Source of the DNA: Aquirufa beregesia
GTDB taxonomy: Bacteria; Bacteroidota; Bacteroidia; Cytophagales; Spirosomataceae
NCBI RefSeq assembly: GCF_011090385.1
Contig: NZ_SEWW01000004.1
Location: 124,001-188,000 of the forward strand
Length of the DNA stretch: 64,000 bases
Reading direction: 5' to 3'
The position numbers and the translations under genes were made by a program. Positions 25,845-35,418 of this stretch are shown one piece after another. Below the pieces are notes generated by a model. That model did not search any database and was not told the origin of the DNA. It was given only the letters and a program-made list of their open reading frames with translations. The first letter of the stretch is position 1. Every line of letters starts with the position of its first letter.

Positions 25845-26390
25845 ATGCTAAATGATGAAGATTTATTATCAAATCTTTCAAGGTCTGATAAGGCTGCGTT
25901 TGAGGAAATTTACCGAAGGTATTGGTATAAGCTTTATTGTATTGCTTATCATCAAATAGGGGTTAAAGAAGATTCCGAAGAAATTGTGCAAGATGTTTTT
26001 TTAAGTATCTGGAATAGGAGAGAAAACGTAGAAATTAAGGTGTTAGAATTATACCTGACATTGTCCATTAAATATAAAGTATATGACTTTATAAGGTCTC
26101 AAATTAATTATAGAAAATATCAAGAGCACATTATTTTAAAAGAAATAGATCTGCATTTTAATACAGATGATATTGTGGATTTTTCTGATTTATCGGGTGC
26201 CGTAGAAAAAGTGTTAGCCCTATTGCCAGAGAAAAGTGCAGCAATTTTTAGGAAGAGTCGATTTGAAAATCAAAATACGAAGGAAATTGCTAAACAGCTG
26301 AATTTAAGTGAAAAGGCTGTGGAGTATCATATTACCAAATCGCTTCGATTTTTAAAGGAGAACTTAAAAGATTATTCAAAACTTAACTAG
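25845..26390 (+). CDS. ECF-type RNA polymerase sigma factor
   Basis: I use the ATG at 25845; the frame also opens at a GTG (25833). The 181-residue protein has region 2 (AAFEEIYRRYWYKLYCIAYHQIG, then EEIVQDVFLSIW) and region 4 (VLALLPEKSAAIFRKSRFENQNTKEIAKQLNLSEKAVEYHITKSLRFLKENL). This is the usual two-domain ECF layout of the Bacteroidota FecI-like group. The FecR anti-sigma gene follows after 19 bases, and an STN-containing SusC comes next. It very likely transcribes the susC/D operon when the receptor signals. Confidence 0.9.
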   Translation: MLNDEDLLSNLSRSDKAAFEEIYRRYWYKLYCIAYHQIGVKEDSEEIVQDVFLSIWNRRENVEIKVLELYLTLSIKYKVYDFIRSQINYRKYQEHIILKEIDLHFNTDDIVDFSDLSGAVEKVLALLPEKSAAIFRKSRFENQNTKEIAKQLNLSEKAVEYHITKSLRFLKENLKDYSKLN

Positions 26391-26409
26391 GGAGATTCAA
26401 ACTTATAGC

Positions 26410-27393
26410 ATGACACAGCACGAATTTCATATTTTAACTGGAAGGTATCTTTCTGGGAATTGCAGCCCTGAAGAAGAAAATCTTTTGTTGCAATGGCTTC
26501 AATCTCAACCTGAAAAGTTAGATTTAGACATCAAGGAGGGAGAAAAGGGAATGATTGAGCAAAGAATTTGGAGCAATATTTTGTTAAAGATTGAGCCAAC
26601 TAAATTGAAGCTGAGCCGATCTGGGATTTGGGCAATTGGAATTGCAGCTTGCTTCATGTGTGTTCTTTTTTTCTTTAATAATCAAAACATTGCAGATCAA
26701 ATAGCTAAAAATCAATCAGGGATTGAATTGAAAAATACGACAACCATTGATCAAAAAGTGGTTTTGGAAGATGGATCTAAGGTTATTCTGAAGCCACAAA
26801 GTACACTCATTTTTGCCAAACACTTTAATGTTAAACAGCGCGAAGTTTATTTAATTGGGGAAGCTTTTTTTAATGTTAAACGAGATATTTCCAAGCCATT
26901 TATTGTGCATGCAGGAGACTTGATTACAGAAGTTTTGGGAACTAGCTTTAGAATTAAGTCAAATGAGAGTAAGAATAAAATTGAGGTATCGGTTGCCAGT
27001 GGAAAGGTGTCAGTTTACACAAAGAAAAACAGTGAAATCAATGATCGAAACGGTGTTATTTTAACACGTAATCAGAAAGTGATCTATGATATGTCTTCTA
27101 AAAATATAATTCCGACAATAGTTGATAATCCTCAACTAAATCTTGCTTCTGAAGTAATTAAAGCGGAGCTAATATTTCAATCAAGTCCTTTGTTGAATGT
27201 ATTGTCTATTATGTCCAGACACTATGGAGTAGAAATTATTTTAACCAATCCGAAGTCCAATGAATGCCAATTTACAGCTGATTTAAATGGTTTATCTATG
27301 TTTACACAATTAGACTTGATTTGTAAATCAATTGGGGCCACTTATGAAAAAAGAGGCACTGCAATCTTTATAACTGGAGAAGGATGTAATTAA
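26410..27393 (+). CDS. FecR-family anti-sigma factor
   Basis: The 327-residue protein has an N-terminal cytoplasmic anti-sigma segment (LTGRYLSGNCSPEEENLLLQWL). One membrane helix follows (about 77-95, GIWAIGIAACFMCVLFFF). The periplasmic FecR domain (VVLEDGSKVILKPQSTLIF ... EVYLIGEAFFNVKRD ... TEVLGTSFRIK) and a C-terminal DUF4974 domain (VLSIMSRHYGVEII ... FTADLNGLS) complete it. It should hold the upstream sigma factor inactive until the SusC STN domain contacts its periplasmic part. The two genes form the regulatory head of the polysaccharide locus. Confidence 0.92.
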   Translation: MTQHEFHILTGRYLSGNCSPEEENLLLQWLQSQPEKLDLDIKEGEKGMIEQRIWSNILLKIEPTKLKLSRSGIWAIGIAACFMCVLFFFNNQNIADQIAKNQSGIELKNTTTIDQKVVLEDGSKVILKPQSTLIFAKHFNVKQREVYLIGEAFFNVKRDISKPFIVHAGDLITEVLGTSFRIKSNESKNKIEVSVASGKVSVYTKKNSEINDRNGVILTRNQKVIYDMSSKNIIPTIVDNPQLNLASEVIKAELIFQSSPLLNVLSIMSRHYGVEIILTNPKSNECQFTADLNGLSMFTQLDLICKSIGATYEKRGTAIFITGEGCN

Positions 27394-27398
27394 AAAAA

Positions 27399-27426
27399 GC
27401 AGAAAGAGGGTTTATCCTCTTTCTGC
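27399..27426 (+). terminator. Perfect hairpin between the anti-sigma and susC genes
   Basis: GCAGAAAGAGG and CCTCTTTCTGC form an 11-bp stem with a 6-base loop directly after the FecR stop. A poly-A run precedes it but there is no T-run after it. A second structure follows (ATAACCCG near 27434 against CGGGTTAT near 27465). The hairpins separate the regulatory pair from susC, so they could terminate or attenuate the sigma transcript and leave susC under its own sigma-dependent promoter. Confidence 0.6.
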
Positions 27427-27504
27427 AAGTAAAATAACCCGTAACAAACGCCAATCTGAGGCGGGTTATAGTTCTCAAATGTGTATTTAAAAACGTATAA
27501 ATCT

Positions 27505-30500
27505 ATGAAAAAACTTCAATTGAATTCAAAAAACTTGTGGCTAATGATGAAAGTTACCTTAGGTCAGTTATGTCTTATATTATTTTGTACGACATTCTCG
27601 TTTGCTAGTGAAATTCAGGCTCAAGAAGTTTTAGATCGATCAATCACGATTGTTGGACAAAATGTCAATTTAAAGAGCGCATTGAGTCAAATAGAAAAAC
27701 AAGCAGAAGTAAAATTTGTATATAGTACAAGAGTGCAGATTAATCAAAAGTTAAATTTGAATATTCATAAGGCTAAATTATCAGCCGTTTTATCTCAAAT
27801 ACTTTTACCTAATTTCATTGAGTTTGAAGTAATTGAAAACAGAATATTATTAACAAAAGCGAGACCGGAACCTTCTTCGTCCAATACTAGTAATTTTAAA
27901 TTGGAGCAAGAGGAAAGTGTTATGGATGCCAGAAGTGTCAAGGGAAAGGTAGTAGATGAAACAGGAGACCCTATTCCTGGAGCTAACATTCTGATTAAAG
28001 GGACAAGTAAAGGTGTTTCAAGTGCAGCAGATGGAATGTATTCAATTGTAATTCCAGACGATAAAGCAATTTTGGTTTTTAGTTTTGTCGGGTATATTAC
28101 GCAGGAAATTGAAGTAGGCATGCGGGGCAATTTGAATGTGATTTTAAAATCAGAGAATAAATCCTTAGCTGAGGTTGTAGTGGTTGGATATGGAACTTCC
28201 CGCGCGAAAGATTTAACAGGTTCTGTGGCAACGATTAATCAAAATACAATCAAAGATCTGCCTGTTTCTTCTGTAGATCAGAAGATGATTGGTCAAGTCG
28301 CAGGGGTTCAAATTCAACAATTATCTGGAGCACCGGGTGCAGGAACATCTGTTCGTATCCGAGGAAGTGGATCATTGGGTGCTGGGAATGAGCCTTTGTA
28401 TGTGATTGATGGAATGCCCTATTCTGCTGGGCTTAATCAAGATTTTAATCCTCTTTTGTTAATTAACCCGAATGATATTGAATCTATATCCGTATTAAAG
28501 GATGCTTCTTCAACGGCAATTTACGGTTCTAGAGGAGCCAATGGGGTAATTATGATAACAACTAAAAAAGGACAATATGGACGTTTGCAAATTAATTTTT
28601 CTTCTATGTCTGGGGTTCAAATGGTGCCTAAAAAAGGAAGACCAGAAATGATGAATCAAAGAGAATTTGTCAATCTACAAAGAAACAAAATTGACATTGC
28701 GGTTTTAAGGGCGGAAAACCGAAAAACGAATCTTTCTGATTATCCATTGGAGTATCAAAATCCAGAACAATTGGTAGGAAATGGGACAGATTGGTATGAT
28801 TTATTATTACAATCAGCCCCTATTCAAGAACATAATTTGAGTATTCAAAAAGGAACGCAAGATTCAAAGATAAATGCTAGCTTAGGTTATTTTAAGCAGG
28901 ATGGGGCATTGAAATACACGGGTTTAGAGCGGTTTAGCGGAAAAATAGGATTTGAGTCAAACTTAAGTAAAACAGTAGCTGTTGGAGGAAATTTACAAGT
29001 ATCGTTTGTGAATCAAAACAGAACGAATACCAACTTGAGTAGAGAGGATGTCATTGGAGTTTCTTTGTGGGCGAATCCATTAATGAGCCCCTATGATAGC
29101 AATGGACAACTGATTCCCTACATTAAGTCTCCACAAAGTAAATACCATTCCGCATGGAGTTTTGCAAATCCTTTATATGTACTTCAACAAACAGCTCAAC
29201 TTCAAAAACAATTTCAAAGTCTTGGGTCGGTATTTGTTGAGTGGAATATATTACCTGATTTAAAGTTCAAAACATCTCTTAATACGATTTATGCTTCATC
29301 AAAGTATAATCAATTTGTTCCGAGTACAGTAGGTAGTTCAAATACTCCTCCAGTTAATGGAACAGGAAGATCATCCAATTCTCGTTCAGAAAATTTCAAT
29401 TGGTTGGTTGAAAATACGTTGGCATATAATAAAATGATAGAACGACACCGGTTTAGTGCGTTGGTAGGGTATACAACCCAAAAGAGCAGCACTAGTGGTA
29501 TTAGTTTAAATGCATCTCCCTATTCAAATGATTTAATTCAAACGATTAATGCTTCTCAAGCAATTAGTTCTTGGGGAGAGCAGGTAGAAGCATGGAGCCT
29601 AATTTCTTATTTGGGGCGAATTAATTATTCCTTCGCAGATAAGTACTTAGTGACTGCAACATTTAGGTCAGATGGGTCATCTAGATTTGGTTCAAAAAAC
29701 AGGTATGCATCATTCCCATCAGTAGGATTGGCGTGGAGGATATCTGAAGAGGGTTTCATGAAGAATAATAAGGTGATTTCAAGTTTGAAATGGCGCGCCA
29801 GTTATGGTAAAAGTGGTAACAACAATATTGGTAATTATTCTTCTTTGGCTTCCATCAATCCAGGGGCGTACATTTTTGGCTCTAATCAAGTGGCGGCATC
29901 ATTTGTTGGAGTTTCTAATCCCTATTTGACTTGGGAAGAATCTAACCAAATGGATACAGGGCTAGATATTGAGCTGTTTAATAATCGAATCAATTTAACG
30001 TTGGATTATTATAATAGAGAAAGCAACAATATGCTTTTGAATGATGTAATTCCTGCTATTACGGGTTTTAATTCCCAAATAGTAAACAAAGGAACGGTTA
30101 GAAATAGAGGTTTTGAAATCTCAATTGGAGCGAATCCAATTGCAAATAAATTCAATTGGGATATGAACTTGAATGTTGCCATCAATAGGAATATGGTACT
30201 ATCATTAAATGACAATGGGGATCGTGTTTTATCTGGCAATAATGATAATAATCCAACACACGTAACCGTGGTTGGGAAGCCAATTGGTCAATTTTTTGGA
30301 TTTATACAGGAGGGCGTTTATTCGGCCGCAGACATAGCTAATCCCAATATTGTTAAAACAGCTCAAGTATATGAAGGAAATCCTAAATATAAAGATGTAA
30401 ATGGGGATGGAGTGATTAGTGATTTTTTAGATTATACGATAATAGGCAATCCTCATCCAGATTTTATTTATGGTTTTACTAATAACTTTTCATTTAAAAA

Positions 30501-30969
30501 TTTTACGTTGGGAGTTATTTTAAATGGCCAATATGGAGGTCAAGTAATGAATGGATTACGTCAAACGACAGATAATTTACAGGGTTTTTTTAATGTAAGC
30601 AAAGAATTTGTTAACCGCTGGAGAAGTGCTGATAATCCCGGAGACCCTATGTTGTATGGCGTTCCTAAGTTGACTCCGAGTTGGGGGCATCGAGTAAATT
30701 CACGGTGGGTGGAGGATGCTACATTTTTACGAGTTTCCAATGTAACATTGGGATATTCATTTCCCTCTTCTATAATCAAAAGGACAAAGCTTTTTGAAGC
30801 ATGTCGCATTTACATAACTAGTAGGAATTTGGCAATGTTTACAAAGTACCAGGGGGCGAATCCAGAAGCTCAATCTAGGAATATTGACAATACTCTTTCA
30901 CCTGGTTTTGACATGTCTTCCTATCCTTTAGCAACGACCACATCAATAGGAGTAAACCTTTCATTTTAA
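27505..30969 (+). CDS. susC: SusC/RagA-type TonB-linked outer-membrane transporter with STN domain
   Basis: I use the ATG at 27505; the frame also opens with GTG at 27481. The 1154-residue protein has a long signal peptide (ending SEIQAQ). It continues with an STN signalling domain (about 50-110, VNLKSALSQIEKQAEVKFVYS), a CarboxypepD_reg-like domain (KGKVVDETGDPIPGANILIKGTS) and the TonB-linked SusC plug (DLTGSVATINQ, VRIRGSGSLGAGNEPLYVIDG, DASSTAIYGSRGANGVIMITTKKG). A 22-strand-type barrel ends in SIGVNLSF. It imports oligosaccharides with its SusD partner. The STN domain marks it as a signal transducer that contacts the FecR protein encoded just upstream. Confidence 0.94.
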   Translation: MKKLQLNSKNLWLMMKVTLGQLCLILFCTTFSFASEIQAQEVLDRSITIVGQNVNLKSALSQIEKQAEVKFVYSTRVQINQKLNLNIHKAKLSAVLSQILLPNFIEFEVIENRILLTKARPEPSSSNTSNFKLEQEESVMDARSVKGKVVDETGDPIPGANILIKGTSKGVSSAADGMYSIVIPDDKAILVFSFVGYITQEIEVGMRGNLNVILKSENKSLAEVVVVGYGTSRAKDLTGSVATINQNTIKDLPVSSVDQKMIGQVAGVQIQQLSGAPGAGTSVRIRGSGSLGAGNEPLYVIDGMPYSAGLNQDFNPLLLINPNDIESISVLKDASSTAIYGSRGANGVIMITTKKGQYGRLQINFSSMSGVQMVPKKGRPEMMNQREFVNLQRNKIDIAVLRAENRKTNLSDYPLEYQNPEQLVGNGTDWYDLLLQSAPIQEHNLSIQKGTQDSKINASLGYFKQDGALKYTGLERFSGKIGFESNLSKTVAVGGNLQVSFVNQNRTNTNLSREDVIGVSLWANPLMSPYDSNGQLIPYIKSPQSKYHSAWSFANPLYVLQQTAQLQKQFQSLGSVFVEWNILPDLKFKTSLNTIYASSKYNQFVPSTVGSSNTPPVNGTGRSSNSRSENFNWLVENTLAYNKMIERHRFSALVGYTTQKSSTSGISLNASPYSNDLIQTINASQAISSWGEQVEAWSLISYLGRINYSFADKYLVTATFRSDGSSRFGSKNRYASFPSVGLAWRISEEGFMKNNKVISSLKWRASYGKSGNNNIGNYSSLASINPGAYIFGSNQVAASFVGVSNPYLTWEESNQMDTGLDIELFNNRINLTLDYYNRESNNMLLNDVIPAITGFNSQIVNKGTVRNRGFEISIGANPIANKFNWDMNLNVAINRNMVLSLNDNGDRVLSGNNDNNPTHVTVVGKPIGQFFGFIQEGVYSAADIANPNIVKTAQVYEGNPKYKDVNGDGVISDFLDYTIIGNPHPDFIYGFTNNFSFKNFTLGVILNGQYGGQVMNGLRQTTDNLQGFFNVSKEFVNRWRSADNPGDPMLYGVPKLTPSWGHRVNSRWVEDATFLRVSNVTLGYSFPSSIIKRTKLFEACRIYITSRNLAMFTKYQGANPEAQSRNIDNTLSPGFDMSSYPLATTTSIGVNLSF

Positions 30970-30992
30970 TTAGACATTTTTAGCATCTTGAC

Positions 30993-32474
30993 ATGAAAAA
31001 TATATATGTATTTCTAATATTCACAATTGTTTTAACAGGGTGTAAAGACAATTTTCTCGAAATCTATCCTAAATCAACCTTGAGCGAAGGAAGCTTCTAT
31101 CAATCAGATGTGGAATTCACACTTCTTGCAAATGGATGCTACGTTCCAATGAGAGATTATGAGAAAAACCAACATTGGATATTGGCAGAGTTGATTTCTG
31201 ATAATGCCAGTTTTCAAAATAATGTTAAAACTGGGGAAGCATCAAAAGGGGTTATCGATCAGTTTATTTTAAATTCTGATAATATTGCTTATTCAGGGTT
31301 TTGGAACCTTTCTTACAATGGTATAACTCGCTGCAACAAATTATTAAGTGAACTAGATAGACCAAATGTTAATTGGACAAAAGCATCATTAAAAGAGAGA
31401 TGTAAAGGGGAAGCCTTGTTTTTAAGATCTTTATATTATTTTAATTTAGTTAGACAGTTTGGGGGAGTCCCTCTCGTATTAAATCCTGTAACTTCTCAGG
31501 AGGCTGTTTTGATAAAGCGGTCTAAGGATTCTCAGATTTATGATAGCATCATTGCAGATTTAAAAGAAGCTGCACTTTCTTTTGGTAAAGCTAGAGATGT
31601 AGAGGAGAATGGGAGAGCCAATGAAATGTCTGTTTTAGCCCTTTTAGGTAAGGTATATTTAACAATAGGAAATTTTACAGAAGCGGAAAAGGTATTAAGT
31701 TCTGTTATAAATTCTGGGAAATATGCCTTATTACCTGTATATGCAGATTTGTTTAATCCTTCTAAAAAAGATTTCAAGGAAACGATCTTTGCTATTCAAT
31801 ATTCCGAAAATAGTGTAGAGCTATCCAATCAATTTATTTTCACATTTGCCCCTCATACTTCTGGTGGCGCTATTACAAACCGTCCCAATGTTAATATTGT
31901 AGCAGCGGGATGGAACCAGCCTACTCAGGATTTAATCAATGCTTTTGAAGAAGGAGATAAGCGCAAAGAGGTTTCTATAGGAATCTGGGTGGGTTTAGAT
32001 TGGGATAATAAAGTGAAGCCTATTCCCTATTGCGGCAAGTATAAGGCACCTATTTCTGCTCCTGATGCAAGATGTGGAGACAATTTGCCTATACTTAGAT
32101 ATTCAGATGTGTTGTTAATGTATGCAGAGGTATTAAATGAATTAAAAAGGACTTCAGATGCAATTCCTTATATTCAATTGGTTAGAAATAGGGCGGGTTT
32201 GGTAAAGCCTCTCGCTACAAATAATTTGGAAGAAGTCCGTGTAATAATTGCTAAAGAAAGGCAAACCGAGTTTTGTTTTGAAAATCAAAGATGGTATGAT
32301 TTAAAACGTACAGGGAAGGCTGTTGAGGTAATGGCTGCTCATGGAATCAGAGAAAAGGCATCAAAGGTCTTTCTTTACCCAGAATCATTTACATTAAATA
32401 CAAATAAATTACTTGCTCCAATTCCCGTTTCAGAAGTTTCAATTAATAAAATTGATCAGAATCCAGGGTATTAA
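30993..32474 (+). CDS. susD: SusD/RagB-type surface glycan-binding lipoprotein
   Basis: The 493-residue protein has a lipoprotein signal peptide (VLTGC, Cys17) and the usual SusD start (FLEIYPKSTLSEGSFYQSDVE). TPR-like helices follow (CKGEALFLRSLYYFNLVRQFGGVPLV) and the C-terminal block is also present (ILRYSDVLLMYAEVLNEL ... VRNRAGL ... ERQTEFCFENQRWYDLKRTG). It caps the SusC pore and binds the glycan at the cell surface. It lies 23 bases after susC, in the same operon. Confidence 0.94.
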   Translation: MKNIYVFLIFTIVLTGCKDNFLEIYPKSTLSEGSFYQSDVEFTLLANGCYVPMRDYEKNQHWILAELISDNASFQNNVKTGEASKGVIDQFILNSDNIAYSGFWNLSYNGITRCNKLLSELDRPNVNWTKASLKERCKGEALFLRSLYYFNLVRQFGGVPLVLNPVTSQEAVLIKRSKDSQIYDSIIADLKEAALSFGKARDVEENGRANEMSVLALLGKVYLTIGNFTEAEKVLSSVINSGKYALLPVYADLFNPSKKDFKETIFAIQYSENSVELSNQFIFTFAPHTSGGAITNRPNVNIVAAGWNQPTQDLINAFEEGDKRKEVSIGIWVGLDWDNKVKPIPYCGKYKAPISAPDARCGDNLPILRYSDVLLMYAEVLNELKRTSDAIPYIQLVRNRAGLVKPLATNNLEEVRVIIAKERQTEFCFENQRWYDLKRTGKAVEVMAAHGIREKASKVFLYPESFTLNTNKLLAPIPVSEVSINKIDQNPGY

Positions 32475-32501
32475 TTTAGTTTTAATCTTATACTTACATT
32501 T

Positions 32502-33968
32502 ATGAAAAAACTATTGTTTTATCTATTTATCTTCCTTGGATATTTTCCCTTGTCCGCTCAGTCTAAAAAACCCAATATTCTGTACATTTTGGTTGATCAA
32601 TGGCGGGCTCAATCCACCGGTTATGCGGGAGATCAGGTGGTGAAAACACCTCATTTGGACCAACTAGAAAAGGAAAGTCTCAATTTGCGTAAAACGGTAT
32701 CCGGTATGCCCGTTTGTTCCCCCCACCGAGCGTCTTTAATTACAGGCCAGTACCCATTGACTCATGGGGTTTTTATGAATGATGTATTACTTGATTCCAA
32801 TCGGACAACCATTGCCAAAATATATAAGCAGGCAGGTTATCAAACAGGTTATATTGGTAAATGGCACATGGATGGACATGGTCGAAGCTCGTATATTCCC
32901 GTGACGCGCCGACAAGGTTTTGACTATTGGAAAGCTTTGGAATGCACACACGATTATAACCATTCGGAGTATTATTCGGGAGAATCCCCAGCCAAAAAAA
33001 CCTGGGAAACTTATGACGCCATCGCCCAATCGGAAGATGTGGTTAAGTACTTAAAATCTCAGTCGAAGACATCTCAGCCTTTTATGCTCTTTATTTCGAT
33101 AGGATCCCCACATGACCCTTATCAAACGGCACCAGAAAAATACCGTAAAATGTATGAAAATGCTGAGATTAAGCTGAGAGACAATGTGCCTGCAGCAAAT
33201 AGAGAAAAAGTAATCAAAGATGCGCGGGGCTACTATGCGCACATGACGGCCATTGACGACTGCGTAGGTCAAATGTGGCAAGCTTTAAAGGAGCAAGGGT
33301 TGGAAGAAAATACCATTGTGGTTTTCTCTTCAGATCACGGTGATTTATTAGGTTCACATGGCGCTTGGAATAAACAACAACCTTATGAGGAGAGTATAAG
33401 AGTTCCGTTTTTATTGCATTACCCCAAGGCCTTTGGGAAGAAAGGGAAAAAGGTGGATGTCTTATTGAATACGCCCGATATCATGCCCACACTCTTGGGA
33501 TTGAGCCATTTGAAAGTGCCTAAAACGGTGGAAGGGCGGGATTTTTCTTCGGTTTTAAAGGGCAAGAAAAAAGACGATGTTACATATACCCTGATTTCTT
33601 GTGTACAGCCTTTTGGTCAATGGACCCGAGCTAAAGGGGGAAGGGAATACCGAGGTCTGGTTTCTGACCGATATACTTATGTCAAAGATTTACAAGGTCC
33701 TTGGCTTTTGTTCGATAATCAAAATGACCCATTCCAATTAACTAATTTGGTGAATCAAGCCTCTGTCAAGCACGTTCAAAGCAAAATGGATAAGGCTCTG
33801 CTACTGGAATTGAAAAAAAGAAAGGACGAGTTTAAGTCGGGTCTTTTTTATGTTAAACAATGGAATTATTTGATTGATGAAACGGAGACTGTTCCCTACC
33901 AAAAGGTCAATTATCAAGGAATTCCGATCCGAGATTTGTCAACGGGTTATCCTCAAAACACAAAGTAA
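32502..33968 (+). CDS. Secreted S1-family sulfatase (C-x-P-x-R type)
   Basis: The 488-residue enzyme has a signal peptide (ending PLSAQ) and the alkaline-phosphatase fold start KPNILYILVDQWRAQ with the metal-binding Asp. The formylglycine motif is CSPHRAS with Cys72, followed by LITGQYPLTHG. A second metal site, VVFSSDHGDLLGSHGAW, is present. Such enzymes remove sulfate esters from glycans after Cys is converted to formylglycine. It lies 27 bases after susD and shares its operon with a second sulfatase. No formylglycine-generating enzyme is encoded in the window. Confidence 0.9.
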   Translation: MKKLLFYLFIFLGYFPLSAQSKKPNILYILVDQWRAQSTGYAGDQVVKTPHLDQLEKESLNLRKTVSGMPVCSPHRASLITGQYPLTHGVFMNDVLLDSNRTTIAKIYKQAGYQTGYIGKWHMDGHGRSSYIPVTRRQGFDYWKALECTHDYNHSEYYSGESPAKKTWETYDAIAQSEDVVKYLKSQSKTSQPFMLFISIGSPHDPYQTAPEKYRKMYENAEIKLRDNVPAANREKVIKDARGYYAHMTAIDDCVGQMWQALKEQGLEENTIVVFSSDHGDLLGSHGAWNKQQPYEESIRVPFLLHYPKAFGKKGKKVDVLLNTPDIMPTLLGLSHLKVPKTVEGRDFSSVLKGKKKDDVTYTLISCVQPFGQWTRAKGGREYRGLVSDRYTYVKDLQGPWLLFDNQNDPFQLTNLVNQASVKHVQSKMDKALLLELKKRKDEFKSGLFYVKQWNYLIDETETVPYQKVNYQGIPIRDLSTGYPQNTK

Positions 33969-33970
33969 AC

Positions 33971-35350
33971 ATGAAGAATTGGATCTTTTTTGTCTTGTTA
34001 TTGCTGCCATTTTGGGGAATATCTCAAACAAAACAGCCTAATATCATTTTCATTTTAACAGATGACCATCGCTGGGATGCTTTGGGATATGCAGGGAATA
34101 AAGTTATTCAAACTCCCGTAATGGATGATTTGGCTAGCAAAGGAATCTACTTTAAAAATGCCTTTGTTACCACACCCATTTGTGCGGCCAGTCGGGCTAG
34201 TATCATCACAGGAATGTATGAAAGAACGCATCAATATACCTTCGGGCAAGGAGACATCAAGCAAGCCTATGTGGCCCAATCCTATCCTGCCCTGTTGAAG
34301 CAAGCTGGATATTATACGGGCTTTTATGGTAAGTTTGGGATACAATATGCTTCTTTTTCATCCTTATTTGATCAGGGAGAAAGCTATGATCGTAATGATA
34401 AGTTGAAGGATTATCGGGGCTATTTTTATAAGACTTTAGGTAAGGATTCGGTGCATTTAAGTCGGTATACCGGCCAAAAAGCCATGGATTTTATTGCCCA
34501 AGCTCCCAAGGATAAACCTTTCTGTTTATCGCTCAGTTTTTCAGCTCCTCATGCCCATGACCCCTCCGAACAACAGTATTTTTGGCAAGCAGAAGTAGAT
34601 CATTTGTATCAAAATGTGACTATTGCTCCACCCATCATGGCCACCGAGGCTGATTTTTTAGCGCAACCTGAATATGTTAGAACAGGGGAAAATAGAACGC
34701 GCTGGCATTGGCGATTTGACACACCAGAAAAATACCAAAGAAGTGTGAAAGGTTATTACCGCATGATTTCTGGGGTGGACTTGGAGATTGGCAAGATTCG
34801 AAAAATGCTGGAGGAAAAGGGGTTGGATAAGAATACGATCATCATAGTCATGGGAGACAACGGGTATTTTTTGGGTGAGCGACAATTGGCGGACAAATGG
34901 TTGATGTATGATAACTCTCTACGGGTACCTTTGATTGTATATGATCCGAGAAAGCCTTTGCACCGAGACATTCAAGATGAAGTTCTTAACATTGATATAG
35001 CTCCAACCATTTTTGGCTTTGCTGGTATCCAGATTCCTAGCACTTGGCAAGGGCAAAATTTAGCCACGTATGCACGGGGCAAAAATCCTGCCAAATTGAG
35101 AAATGAGTTTTTAGTGGAGCATCTTTGGAAGGTTAAAATCATTGCATCCAGTGAAGGGATCCGATCCAAACATTGGAAATATTTCCGTTATCGGGACCAC
35201 TTGGATCGAGAAGAACTGTATGATTTGAGGCTGGATCCTTTAGAGAAAAAGAACTTAGCAGGGGTGGCTAAGTACCAACATATAATGACACAAATGCGAC
35301 AAAAATTGGAGCATAAAGTAGCGACATTGGAGGGGCAGCGATTACCATAA
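33971..35350 (+). CDS. Secreted S1-family sulfatase (C-x-A-x-R type)
   Basis: The 459-residue enzyme has a signal peptide (ending GISQ), KQPNIIFILTDDHRWD with the paired metal Asp residues, and the formylglycine motif CAASRAS (Cys71) before IITGMYERTH. A second metal site, IIVMGDNGYFLGERQLADKW, is also clear. The alanine in place of proline in the motif differs from the neighbouring sulfatase. It starts 2 bases after that gene. The two probably desulfate different positions of the same glycan. The operon ends at the hairpin after 35350. Confidence 0.9.
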   Translation: MKNWIFFVLLLLPFWGISQTKQPNIIFILTDDHRWDALGYAGNKVIQTPVMDDLASKGIYFKNAFVTTPICAASRASIITGMYERTHQYTFGQGDIKQAYVAQSYPALLKQAGYYTGFYGKFGIQYASFSSLFDQGESYDRNDKLKDYRGYFYKTLGKDSVHLSRYTGQKAMDFIAQAPKDKPFCLSLSFSAPHAHDPSEQQYFWQAEVDHLYQNVTIAPPIMATEADFLAQPEYVRTGENRTRWHWRFDTPEKYQRSVKGYYRMISGVDLEIGKIRKMLEEKGLDKNTIIIVMGDNGYFLGERQLADKWLMYDNSLRVPLIVYDPRKPLHRDIQDEVLNIDIAPTIFGFAGIQIPSTWQGQNLATYARGKNPAKLRNEFLVEHLWKVKIIASSEGIRSKHWKYFRYRDHLDREELYDLRLDPLEKKNLAGVAKYQHIMTQMRQKLEHKVATLEGQRLP

Positions 35351-35354
35351 ATAT

Positions 35355-35383
35355 CCTTTGCCTTAACCTGATGTAGGCAAAGG
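35355..35383. terminator. Hairpin between convergent genes at the end of the susC operon
   Basis: CCTTTGCCT and AGGCAAAGG form a perfect 9-bp stem with an 11-base loop between the sulfatase stop (35350) and the convergent stop (35419). It is a plausible bidirectional terminator although T-runs are weak. Confidence 0.6.
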
Positions 35384-35418
35384 TATAATGGCTCAATATA
35401 TGTTCATCGTCTTATGGA

